Shown piece by piece: positions 33,486 to 43,200 of a stretch of 64,000 bases of DNA. How positions within the stretch are numbered: the stretch's first letter is position 1; each line of letters starts with the position of its first letter. The position numbers and the translations under genes are program-made. Where the stretch lies: positions 62,001 through 126,000 of the forward strand of contig CAZPBY010000002.1 of assembly GCA_964584785.1 (NCBI GenBank), read 5' to 3'. The stretch is from JAHFTY01 sp964584785 (GTDB lineage Bacteria; Acidobacteriota; Terriglobia; 20CM-2-55-15). Below the pieces are notes generated by a model. The model saw only the letters and a program-made list of their open reading frames with translations, ran no database searches and had not been told where the DNA came from.

Positions 33486-33549
33486 TCGTTCACACGTTTT
33501 GAAGCCGCGCCTACAGCCGGCGCTACCCGGTGCACTGTTACAGTGCAGC
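33486..33549. repeat. Degenerate family-B repeat scrap
   Basis: Contains GCGCCTACAGCCGGCGCTAC and a TGCACTGTTACAGTGCA palindrome, both recognisable pieces of the element at 27391-27575. It abuts the stop codon of the interrupted Tat-exported gene, repeating the pattern of family-B termini at gene 3' ends. Confidence 0.65.
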
Positions 33550-34554
33550 CTAGTCGCCGTCTTCCTGGTTAAAGAAAACACCATTGCGCTCGCGGCCTAT
33601 CGTTGCGCCGATGCTGCGCGCTGGGTTCGGATCCTCGGATTCGAAAAAGAACCCGTTCTGGATGGAGGACCACTTTATCGTGGAGCCTGTCTTGATGAAA
33701 TCGCCTCGGAAGTTTTGAGCCTCATTCACAATAGTCGTCCGGCTCACACCATCGCTGCCGGCAATCTCACCGCCCCACTGAACGTCGAACGACACCGTGG
33801 CAGGAACCGGAGCAATAGGGGGTATCGGGGGATTGGTGGCGTTTGTCCCCTGGCCGTGTGTCAGCGAGTTTCCGAGATCGTGCGTGTCGGGAACGGATAG
33901 ACCTTCCGCATGCATCGATGCTCTTGCGGAGTTGAATTCCACCTGGACGCTGTTGGGATGAAGCGTCATCGTCCAGAACAGCCCACTGGGAGGAATAATG
34001 GGAGCGTAGTCGTGGATTTGTTGCGTTGTGACTGCCGATCCAACCGGACCGGTGAAGATATCCAATCATATGAACCCGAAGACACCCTCGTGCAGTTTAC
34101 CGTCTTCCGCGATGAACTCACCTTTCATGAAACCCATGTCCGCTTGAAACGCCAACGGGTCCACAAATCCCGAACCTCTTCCGGCGCCGCGAACCCGGTT
34201 CAGACCCACGAAGCCCTTGAAGTCCGTAATCTGCGAGGGTTCATTGAGCGTCGCCAATGGAGTTGCGGTCGCCTGCGCTGGAAAATGGTGGATGAATACA
34301 CCTAACGGCGAAACTCCTCCCGGAATGGGCTTCGGATCGGAGCTCTTACCAACGCTCTTGCCGTTACCCTGAGCGCCCAGTTCCGGAATCCAGAAAGCCA
34401 GGCCCGCAGCGCCAGCCGCACTTGCGAGAAAGTTCCGGCGAGAAGGTTTTGCGATCCCGATTTGTTGATCAGAGCCATGAAACTCGCGAAGGTGCCGGGA
34501 AATCCTTCTGCCGAGAAAGCTGTCGCTGGGGAGAGACAACCGTTTGAAACTCAT
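33550..34554 (-). pseudogene. Tat-exported protein interrupted by an in-frame TGA
   Basis: From ATG at 34554 the frame encodes a twin-arginine signal (PSRRNFLASAAGAAGLAFWI, residues ~33-52) and ~100 more residues to ...EGVFGFI, then a TGA at 34066-34068. Directly after it the same frame continues for 172 residues (LDIFTGPVGSAVTTQQIHDY ... GVFFNQEDGD) to a normal stop at 33550. With the stop ignored the whole is a coherent ~334-residue secreted protein. The stop may be a point mutation, a sequencing error or readthrough. Function unknown. Last member in the minus-strand DUF1552 gene set. Confidence 0.7.
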
Positions 34555-34822
34555 AATCTCCTCCTTGGAGGTTCTGTTGTTTGGAATGGTACTGTGGTCG
34601 GGATGATAGGTGTGGAGTTTGGGAAAACTCAAGAAAATACACCTGAGGTCGACGGTGTTTCCGAACAGCCCCATCATTACTAATCGCGTCGTCTGGAGGA
34701 AATCGGCCCACCGAGAGAAAAAATTTGCGGTTGCCGGGAGCGGCGGGGTGACTTGATGAAAACGTAGGCATGCGAACCATCCACGAATACTCAGGGTTCA
34801 TCGCCAGGAGAGCTGGTAGTGC

Positions 34823-36151
34823 CTACACGTCCAGCGGTCCCGTGCTGTCTCCAATAGAGTCGATTCGGACGCCCGCCCTGTTTAGAATCGTGACGAGAAG
34901 GTTCGACATCGGCGTGTCCAGCTTATAGGGCAGATGGCGGCCGGTTTCGAACTGGCCGCCCAGTTTTCCCGCCATTAGAGTCGGAAGGTCCGAATGACGA
35001 TGGAGGTTTCCGTCGCCCATGCCGCCGCCATAGAGGATCAGGCTGTGATCCAGCAGCGTGCCGTCGCCGTCCGGAGTCTTCGCAAGCTTTTGTAGGAAAT
35101 ATGTCAGAAGTTCGATGTGATAGTTGTCGATCTTCGCCTTCTTCCGGATCATCTCCGGATCGTTTCGATGATGCGACACCGTATGTACGCCATCCGGGAC
35201 TCCGATATTGCTGTACGTGCGAGTGCTCAACTCCCTGCATACCATCAACGTGAAGACGCGCGTGACATCGGCTTGGAAGCCAAGCGCCAGAAGTTCGTAC
35301 ATCAGCTTGATGTGTTCCTCAAATGTGCCGGGAATCTCGATCGGGCGATCGGGCAAATCGATCGCATGAACGCCTCGCCCCTCGAAGGCTTCGATGCGCT
35401 GTTCGATCTCGCGGACAGCTTCGACGTACTCCGTCAGCTTTGTGCGGTCTCCGGAACCGAGCGTCTTGCTGAGACCCGCTACTTCCTGAAGGACCGAATC
35501 CAGAATGCTTCCATTGCGCCGGATCCGCGCCAGCCGCTGTTCGGGAGCGCCGCCGTCGCCGAACATCCGCTCAAAGACAAGTCGGGGATGGATCTCCGGT
35601 GGATTGGGCGTGGTCGGATTGAGCCAGGAAATGGTGTTATTGAAAAAACAATCGCTCGTATCGCAGGCGCCCTGCGTCGGCAGGTCGAGGTTCACTTCGA
35701 TTGACGGCAGCAGCGTTGTTCTGCCAAGCTCACGCGCCGCAATTTGATCGGCCGATGTCGCCAGCCGTACTTCGATATCGGGCCGGCTGCGGTCATAGGC
35801 ATGAACGCCCGTGAGCCAAACGGCCGAGGAACGCGGATGATCGCCGGTGCCGTCGCCTCGGGTGTCTGCCGCCAGATGTGAAAGCCCGCTCAATACGTTG
35901 ACATGACTCTTTACCGGCTCGAGTGGTTTCAGAATCGGCGACAGTTCAAAGTTCCGACCGGTCGACGACCGGATCCACTGATCCTGGAACACACCGTTAG
36001 CGATAAAGATTAAACCCAACCCGGGAGTTGAGGAGGTCGTACTTCGCCATGTGTGGGGTATCCTGGAAACCCGACGAAGACAAACCCCAATCGCGCCCAT
36101 TCCTCGAAGGAAGGTCCGCCGTTCCAAAGCCTTCTGTGTCACAAACGTCAT
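34823..36151 (-). CDS. DUF1552 protein, Tat-exported
   Basis: 442 residues of the DUF1552 family, common in Acidobacteriota and Planctomycetota beside DUF1592 proteins. It starts KALERRTFLRGMGAIG, a Tat motif, but the hydrophobic stretch that should follow is replaced by VCLRRVSRIPHTWRST, suggesting a small deletion or compensated frameshift over residues ~20-40. After that the family sequence resumes (LGLIFIANGVFQDQW) and runs intact through HPRSSAVWLTG, CDTSDCFFNNTISW, SHHRNDPEMI and LLYGGGMGDGN-like segments. Nine bases separate it from the DUF1592 gene. Role unknown. Confidence 0.85.
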   Translation of the reverse strand: MTFVTQKALERRTFLRGMGAIGVCLRRVSRIPHTWRSTTSSTPGLGLIFIANGVFQDQWIRSSTGRNFELSPILKPLEPVKSHVNVLSGLSHLAADTRGDGTGDHPRSSAVWLTGVHAYDRSRPDIEVRLATSADQIAARELGRTTLLPSIEVNLDLPTQGACDTSDCFFNNTISWLNPTTPNPPEIHPRLVFERMFGDGGAPEQRLARIRRNGSILDSVLQEVAGLSKTLGSGDRTKLTEYVEAVREIEQRIEAFEGRGVHAIDLPDRPIEIPGTFEEHIKLMYELLALGFQADVTRVFTLMVCRELSTRTYSNIGVPDGVHTVSHHRNDPEMIRKKAKIDNYHIELLTYFLQKLAKTPDGDGTLLDHSLILYGGGMGDGNLHRHSDLPTLMAGKLGGQFETGRHLPYKLDTPMSNLLVTILNRAGVRIDSIGDSTGPLDV

Positions 36152-36160
36152 CTTCTTCTC

Positions 36161-38674
36161 CTAGTGTGCCGCTTTCTTCGTCTCAGCAGCCGCCTGCGTC
36201 TCGCGCATTTGAAAAGGAACGCTCTTCACCGCACCCAAAACGAGCGATTCAAAAGTATAGTTCGTTCGGGCAGCATCTTTGACAATCGCGCGGATAGCCG
36301 GTCGGTCAAAGTACTGGACGTTGCGGCCGAGTGCATACATCAGCAATTTCTCCGTTACCGTCGAGACAAACTCCTCGGGATGGCTGAGCAGTGCAGCCTT
36401 GAGGCCCGCCATACCCTCGAATTTCGTGCCGTCGGGGAACACTCCGGACACGTCGATAGGATTACCGCCATCCTGATCACGCCAACGCCCCACGGGATCG
36501 AAATTCTCCATCGCAAAGCCGATGGGGTCCATCCGGGAGTGGCAACTCGCACACGTCGGATTCGCCCGATGGCGCACCATCGCATCCCGCATCGTCAGCG
36601 TCTTTCCTGGAGCGTTGCCTTCTGTCTTCAGCGCTGGAACGTTTGGCGGTGGAGGCGGTGGAGGCGCGGACAGCAGATTCTCCAGCACCCACTTGCCACG
36701 ATTTACGGGAGACGTGCGGTTTGCGTACGCCGTAATCGTCAACAGGCTGCCTTGGCCGAGCAGTCCACCACGCGGATTTCCCGGCGAAAACGTCACCCGC
36801 CGAAATTCGGGGCCGTGGATATTCGGAATGCCGTAATGCTTGGCCAGTCGCTCATTAACAAAGGTGTAGTTCGCCGACAACAAATCGAGCACACTGCCAT
36901 TCCCGCGCAGGACACTTTCCAGGAAAAGGTCGGTCTCCCGTCGGAGCGCGACGCGGAGCGACTCGTCAAAATCCGGAAACAGAATTTCGTTCGGTCGTTT
37001 GGAATCGAGGTCGCGGAGGTACAACCATTGCTCTGCGAAATTCGTGACCAGCGTTGAAGAACGGGCATCGGCCATCATCCGCTTTACCTGCTTTTCGAGC
37101 ACACCGGGCTGCCGGAGCATTCCCTGCGTCGCAACGTTCAGCAGTTCATCGTCCGGTATGCTGCTCCAGAGAAAGAACGACAGCCGGGATGCCAGTTCGA
37201 GGTCGCTCACGGGATGCGAGGATCCGGGCAGGACGTTCGGCGGATCGCGTTCGATGCGGAACAGGAACTGTGGACTCACCAGAAGCCGTTGCAGCGCGCG
37301 TTGAATCCCACGTTCGAATCCGCCGTCCGCGCTTCCGCTGGTGTAGAAGGACCAGAGGCTCTGCACGTCCTCATCAGTGACTGGCCGGTGGTACGCGCGC
37401 CGCGCCAGCGTCGACAGAATGCGCCTTGCACACGGTGTCTCTTCCGAAGGAGACGCGGGCCTGCAAACAAAGATGCGCCGGCGAGATGGTGACTCTCCCG
37501 GGCCTTTGACGTCATAGGGGCCGCTGATCACCACTGATGCGATGCCAAGCGCTGGACCCACTCCGCGTAGCCGCGGACGCAGCACCTGTTCGTCCCGCAC
37601 TTCGTTCCGTTCAATAAAAGTGATGTGCACCACGCGTTGTCCGGCCTTGACTGGAATTCGGATGTCGAGAGGTCCCTGGCGGCCGCCGCGCCCGAAAGTG
37701 AAATCGTTCGCGTCGTCATCCGCTGTCGCGGCGGCCGGCACTCCAACAGCGCCACCTCCTCGCGCGCCTGGGCCAGCGCCGCGCCCACCGCCTCTGCCGC
37801 CTCGCCCCCCTGCGACGGCAATAGTCTCGACACGCATGCGTTCGCCATCGACGCTGATTTCAAGTTTTTGTTCGTCGCCGGCATTACCCGCCAAGGTCAG
37901 CTTGAATCCGTATTCGCCGTCCATCGGAAAGTACGTCGTAATCGCCAGTCCACCGCGTGTGCCTTCCGGCAATGCGTCGTCCGTGCGCGACGTTTGAGGA
38001 TACTCGTCCGGCATCCGATACGTGTTGAACATCACCGGAGCGGACGGATCTCCCACAGCCAGACGGCTGATTTTTTCTGCTGCCCCCAGGTAGCTCTCCA
38101 TCGCGGCGGGCGAGACAAACAGCAGGTCGGCGATGTTGTCGAAGCCACTCATTGCATTGTCCGGCGGCAGCAATATCGAATAGTCCATGTCCTTCGGCAG
38201 CGCCTCGATTGCCAGCAGATCGCGAACGGCATTCTGGTACTCGGTCCGAGTCAAACGGTGCAGGATCGGCAGCTTCCCTGGATTGGGCTTGGCTTGAGCA
38301 GCGCGGTCAATCTCATTTTCCAGGTACCCTTTGAGCGCATCGTAGCTGGCGCCATCGGGCCGCGGCGCACCCGGAGGCGGCATCGACCTGGCCTCGAGTT
38401 TCCGAATCACTTTTTCCCATCGCTCCGCATCTGCCGGAATCCGGTCCATCGCCGACGGATCCAGCACCAGGTCTGCCGTGCGCATTCGCTCGTTGTGGCA
38501 CGTGGCGCAATACTTTCCGATCGTCGCACCTGCCTGCTGCATTGTCTGTGGGGAGGCCGAGGTGACCTGAGCGCTCCCGCGCAGCGCGACCAGGGGCAGG
38601 AACGCAAGCACCAGTATTGACCAAACGGCGCGACGGCTTCGTAGTTGCATATAGGACATTTTCAAAACCTTCAA
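36161..38674 (-). CDS. DUF1592-type multidomain protein with two c-type heme motifs
   Basis: 837 residues with an N-terminal signal anchor (residues ~15-36). A CxxCH motif (CATCHN, Cys56-His60) opens a cytochrome-like segment, followed by the DUF1587, DUF1595, DUF1592, DUF1588 and DUF1585 blocks seen in Planctomycetota/Acidobacteriota cytochrome-like proteins. A second CxxCH (CASCHSRMDP, near residue 705) is in the C-terminal part. Low-complexity Gly/Arg stretch GGRGGRGGGRGAGPGARGG lies near residue 290. Likely periplasmic and heme-bearing. It lies 6 bp after the ankyrin gene and 9 bp before the DUF1552 gene, so the three form an operon. Confidence 0.87.
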   Translation of the reverse strand: MKVLKMSYMQLRSRRAVWSILVLAFLPLVALRGSAQVTSASPQTMQQAGATIGKYCATCHNERMRTADLVLDPSAMDRIPADAERWEKVIRKLEARSMPPPGAPRPDGASYDALKGYLENEIDRAAQAKPNPGKLPILHRLTRTEYQNAVRDLLAIEALPKDMDYSILLPPDNAMSGFDNIADLLFVSPAAMESYLGAAEKISRLAVGDPSAPVMFNTYRMPDEYPQTSRTDDALPEGTRGGLAITTYFPMDGEYGFKLTLAGNAGDEQKLEISVDGERMRVETIAVAGGRGGRGGGRGAGPGARGGGAVGVPAAATADDDANDFTFGRGGRQGPLDIRIPVKAGQRVVHITFIERNEVRDEQVLRPRLRGVGPALGIASVVISGPYDVKGPGESPSRRRIFVCRPASPSEETPCARRILSTLARRAYHRPVTDEDVQSLWSFYTSGSADGGFERGIQRALQRLLVSPQFLFRIERDPPNVLPGSSHPVSDLELASRLSFFLWSSIPDDELLNVATQGMLRQPGVLEKQVKRMMADARSSTLVTNFAEQWLYLRDLDSKRPNEILFPDFDESLRVALRRETDLFLESVLRGNGSVLDLLSANYTFVNERLAKHYGIPNIHGPEFRRVTFSPGNPRGGLLGQGSLLTITAYANRTSPVNRGKWVLENLLSAPPPPPPPNVPALKTEGNAPGKTLTMRDAMVRHRANPTCASCHSRMDPIGFAMENFDPVGRWRDQDGGNPIDVSGVFPDGTKFEGMAGLKAALLSHPEEFVSTVTEKLLMYALGRNVQYFDRPAIRAIVKDAARTNYTFESLVLGAVKSVPFQMRETQAAAETKKAAH

Positions 38675-38680
38675 GACGTC

Positions 38681-40264
38681 TTATTGTTTGCCCGCCTTGG
38701 CTTTCTTTAGAATCTCCTCGGCGGCTGGAAACTCCCTCCCGAGGTTGGCGAAGAAGACACCGCGCGCCATCATTAGCGGAGTCCACCCACTCTTCGTTTT
38801 GGCGTTGATATTGGCGCCATGATCGACAAGATACTGAACGAGACTCGGCTGATTGGACACGACTGCCGCGTGCAGCGCCGTGCTTCCGCTCCAGCGCGGA
38901 TCGGCATGGATGTTGTTTTTTAGCTCGCCATTGTTTAGCGGATAGTAGAGCAACAGGTATTCCGGGTCGCCTTCCATCTTGTAGTTGCCGAAATCGGCCG
39001 CGGCGTTGATGTCGTTACCGAGCTCGAGAGCAACCTTCACCGCTTCCAGTCGTTCGGCTTCACTGACACCCGTGAAAGGCCCGGGCGACTCGCCTTCCCA
39101 GTAATCCAGCCCGGAGGCCGCGATAAGCGGTGTGATGCCAAGGACCGTCGGAATTTTCGGATTGGCGCCACGCTCTGCGAGCAGCTTCATGAACGGAGCG
39201 TCTCCATGTTTCGCCGCAAGGTAGAACGGCGTCGCGCCTTGATAGCTGAGGAAATGACGTCCCAGGGTGATGAGAGGCGGGTTTTTCATCGTCTCGCCGT
39301 TGTATCCCGGCTCCTGCCACTCGATGCGAACGTTGGGATTGGCGCCGTGATCGAGCAGAGCCTTCGCAAGCTCGAGCGATGTCACGTTTCCGACAGGCTG
39401 TGGAACACCGTACGAACGTCGTCCGAGGCCGTTTCCACCGTCGGACCCGGGTTGTCGAAGCCAGGCAAGCGTGTGCAGCGCCGAGCCCCGGGCATCCGGC
39501 GCATTGGGATCGGCGCCGGCTTTCAGCAGCACAATCGCGAGTTCGTAGTAGGCGTTCAGAACAGCCATGTTCAACGCGCTGGTGCCGTCCGGCACCGTGT
39601 CGTTCGCATTGGCTCTATGGCTGAGCAGCGTCCGGGCCGTTTCAGTATGACCGCCCCGCACGGCGAACAACAGTGCGGTGAAGCCACCTTTCGACTTCAA
39701 CTTCAGATCCGCCCCCGCTTCCATCAACAGTTCGGCGGTGGCTGTGTTCCCTTCCGATGCCGCCCACATCAACGCGGACTGTCCTCGGACCGGTTCCTGG
39801 ATATTGACGTCGGCGCCGCGGGCCAGCAGCACCTTCACGGCCTCCGGCTTTCCGTTGAGTGCCGCAGTCATCAGCGCTGTCTGTCCCTCTTCCGAAGTCG
39901 CACTGGCGCCGGCGCCGGCCCTCAGCAGCCGGTCGATCAAGGCAGCGTTCCCGTTGGCACAGGCAATGGAGAGCGGGGTGATCTTGTAGCGAGTGGCTGC
40001 CCGGACGTCCGCGCCGGCGGTCAGCAAGACTTCGACAACCGCAAGGTCTTCTCGGCGGGCGGCCTCGTGCAGCGCGGTGGTTCCATCGGCGGACGCAGCA
40101 TCCACCGGAACGCCCTGGCGCAGTAGCGCTCGCACGGCATTAACATCACCGCGTTTCGCCGCGTCAATAAGCCTTAAATCATTGACGGCTGCGGCCAACA
40201 ACGACGCAAAGGCAATCATCGCCATCCCGCTGCTCAGGACTTTCAGTCGCATTGCCATATGCAC
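38681..40264 (-). CDS. Exported ankyrin-repeat protein
   Basis: 527 residues with a signal peptide (LKVLSSGMAMIAFASLLAAA). From residue ~30 about ten ankyrin repeats follow with the usual G-x-TPLH/ALxxAA pattern (DGTTALHEAARREDLAVVEVLL; YKITPLSIACANGNAALIDRLL; GQTALMTAALNGKPEAVKVLL). A long insert (residues ~270-450) separates the last repeats. Ankyrin repeats mediate protein contacts; here in the periplasm. First gene of the operon with DUF1592 and DUF1552 proteins, 32 bp after the TonB receptor. Confidence 0.9.
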   Translation of the reverse strand: MHMAMRLKVLSSGMAMIAFASLLAAAVNDLRLIDAAKRGDVNAVRALLRQGVPVDAASADGTTALHEAARREDLAVVEVLLTAGADVRAATRYKITPLSIACANGNAALIDRLLRAGAGASATSEEGQTALMTAALNGKPEAVKVLLARGADVNIQEPVRGQSALMWAASEGNTATAELLMEAGADLKLKSKGGFTALLFAVRGGHTETARTLLSHRANANDTVPDGTSALNMAVLNAYYELAIVLLKAGADPNAPDARGSALHTLAWLRQPGSDGGNGLGRRSYGVPQPVGNVTSLELAKALLDHGANPNVRIEWQEPGYNGETMKNPPLITLGRHFLSYQGATPFYLAAKHGDAPFMKLLAERGANPKIPTVLGITPLIAASGLDYWEGESPGPFTGVSEAERLEAVKVALELGNDINAAADFGNYKMEGDPEYLLLYYPLNNGELKNNIHADPRWSGSTALHAAVVSNQPSLVQYLVDHGANINAKTKSGWTPLMMARGVFFANLGREFPAAEEILKKAKAGKQ

Positions 40265-40295
40265 CTCAACACACAGCCCATAGTGTAGACGTCAA

Positions 40296-43200
40296 CTAAA
40301 ACCGAAGTCGACCCTCCAAAGTCACGATACGATTCCCGCCAGCACTCGTGATTGCGCCGAAGTTTGTTGTGTTGATGTTCAGGTTCGGATTACCCCATTG
40401 CGGAGTGTTAGTGACACTGGTGGCATCCGCGCGAATTTGGAACTGTAGACCCTCCTGGAGTTGGAAAGTGCGGATGAGGTTCAAATCGAGATTGAAGATC
40501 CCGGGACCTACCAATGGCCGCGAGCTTAAGTAGCCCAACGTTCCTACCGCCGGATTGATCAGAATGATTTTTCCGCTCGGGTCGGCAATCGCGCGAAGCG
40601 TGCTCCTCGCACGGAACTCCGTGGGGTAGGTTTCCACGATCGGATCCGTGACTACAGAAAATCCCTTGAAATACGTCACTCCGCTCGCAGTGCGCGACAC
40701 ACTGCCGAAGTTTGAGGGTATATCGGCGAGAGGAACCGCCGTAGAGCCGCCGAAGCTGTTGAATGTGTTTCCGGCGACCGTGATGGCGAGTGGCGCTCCC
40801 GATTGCATCGTCAGCACCCATCCAGTTTGCCAACCGCTGACGAGTTTTGATAGGAATTGGTGAGAGGATGCTCCCAAGAGGGTATGCTCACCGCCAACAG
40901 GCAGCGAGTACACGCCGGACATTTTGAATGCATCCTTGATGCTGAACCCGAGCAGCCGCCGGTTGAGGGACCGATCTCGCAGGGTTTTGAAATTGAAAAC
41001 CTGCTCGGAGGTTTGGTCTCCCTCTTCGTCGCCGAACGCTTTCGCCAGGGTGTAGTTGGCGTTCAAGCTAAACCCTGCGGAAAAGCGCTTGTTGTACTCT
41101 ACTTGGAAAGAGTGGTAGATCGAACTTCCAAAGTTGCTGGTGTAGTTGGCGGCGAGGAATTGCGGATTAACCGTGATCCAGTTCTCCGGCAAACCGACGC
41201 GACGCGGAAGTCCGCCGATCTCTCCCGTAATAAAGTTGCTGGTGTTCAGGAAATTCGCAAAACCACCTACGTCATTGGCGGCCAGAAACGCGTTCATCGT
41301 TGTGCTTCGGCGAACCGCGTCCGATCCCGTGATGCTCGCACCATTGACGACGCCGACGCCAGGCACATTCAGACCGAGGAACAGCTTGTCCATCAACGCG
41401 GCAGTTCCTCCCGCCTGTGTGATGCGGAACGCATCCAATATGCCGTTTTCAAAGACATTCGTTTCATTGATATTCGTGGCGTGATACAGCCGGCTTCCCT
41501 TGCTACCCAGATAAGTCAGCCGCAGATTGCTGTTCGCGGTCACGGCGAATTCCAACCCGACATTCCAGTTTTGGACATAGGGTTGTCGCAGATGATCGTC
41601 CATGGCATGGGTGGTTTGCGACCGGTCCGTGAACGGGATGTTCGCCAACGGCCGATCCTGCGGGGCGAGGGGAAGTACGGAGTTCTGAAGATTGGCCGGG
41701 CTGGCCGCGCGGTAGACATACACGTAATTGACGCCCGGCATGCTACCTGACGCGTCATCCACATGACGAGGTGTGACCTTCTCGTAAGCCCATCCGTATC
41801 CCACCCGCAACACGACTGAACGGTTCCCCAGCATTGGCAAAGAGGGAAGATTCCAGGACAAACCCACAGCAGGTCCGAAGTTGTTGCGATCGGGCAAATA
41901 CATTCGCTTATCGGGGTTCGGCGAATTCTTGTCTACCAGATACGACTGCGTCATCGAACCCGCATTGGCGCCGGGCCGGAACATCGCGTCAAAGTTGTTC
42001 CCCGAAATTCCAAAGATGCTACCGGACCCGCCGGCGAGAGCGGCAGTTCGCCCCCCGGAATCGTACAGAGGCCGGTAGTATTCGTAGCGAGCGCCGAGGT
42101 TCAACGTCAAGTTGCTGGAGACCTTGTAATCGTCCTTGAGGAACCAGGTATATTCCTGACTCTTCCAGCTCCGTTGCTTCGTCAGACCGGGAACATACTG
42201 AGGATCCTTCGGCCCGTTGATATTGAATGCCTGGGTGATGCTGTCGACACTGCCCGCCAGATCGTTCAGGATGCCTTGCGCCAAGGTGCCGTTCGCACCG
42301 ATGCCGGTAATCGAAGTGATATTTAAAGGAGCACCCGCGAAGCCATTCCCACTGTTGACTCGCGGCATGACGTTAAATGCATTGAAGCCATTGCTCACAA
42401 CGTCCCAGATCTCGATCCCCGTCTTCCAGGCATGACGGCCTCTGAGCCAGGCGATGTTATCGGCGAATTGATACACGGATGTGATTCGCCCGTAGGGTCC
42501 TATGAGTGCCGTCGGGTTGTTATTGTTGCCATACGGGCCGGTGAATTGGCTGGAGCCGAGTTGATAAGGCTGTCCGCCGATCTGCGGAAGATAACCGCTG
42601 CCCTGAAGATCCCACGGAGCATAGAACTGCTGATTCGGTCGGTTGAAACCCGTACGAAACTCATTAACGAGGTTGGGGCGCAGCGTTGATGACAGATTCA
42701 GCGAGAGAGTCCGAACCCACGACGTGAGTGTCCCTCCCGGCACACCCGGGTAAGCCGCCGCCTGATTGCCGTTCGGATTATCGGAATTCTCGTGGGTGTA
42801 ATTGATGGCCAGGCGCTCGGCCGACGTGAAGTAGTGATCGATACGAAAATCCCACTGTGTGCGTGGGAAAGGTGCATTTCGCTGCCAGGTGTAGCCGGCA
42901 GTGTTCAATCCGTCGCCGACGCGAAAGTTGTTGGGCATAGGCATCAACGAAAGCGCCTTTTGTACCGCACCCGTCGGATCGGCCGCCGAACGGGAGGGAT
43001 CACGCCCGAACAAAGTCACTGTCTGCAAGTCTCCGGAAGCGGATGCGGGTTTGACGGGGTTGCCCAGCACGTCAACAGTGGGAACCGTGGCCTGGGCATT
43101 ACCATTTTGGACACCGGGATAGAAGCGGAATAGCCCGCGTCTTGCCGATTCCGTCAACACCGTGGAGGTGACCGTGCTCTGCTGGCTCAACCTCTGCGCT

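Noticed and set aside
34066..34068. UGA as selenocysteine or pyrrolysine-like recoding in the Tat-exported protein
   Set aside because: No hairpin typical of bacterial SECIS directly downstream, no redox context and no sel genes in the window.
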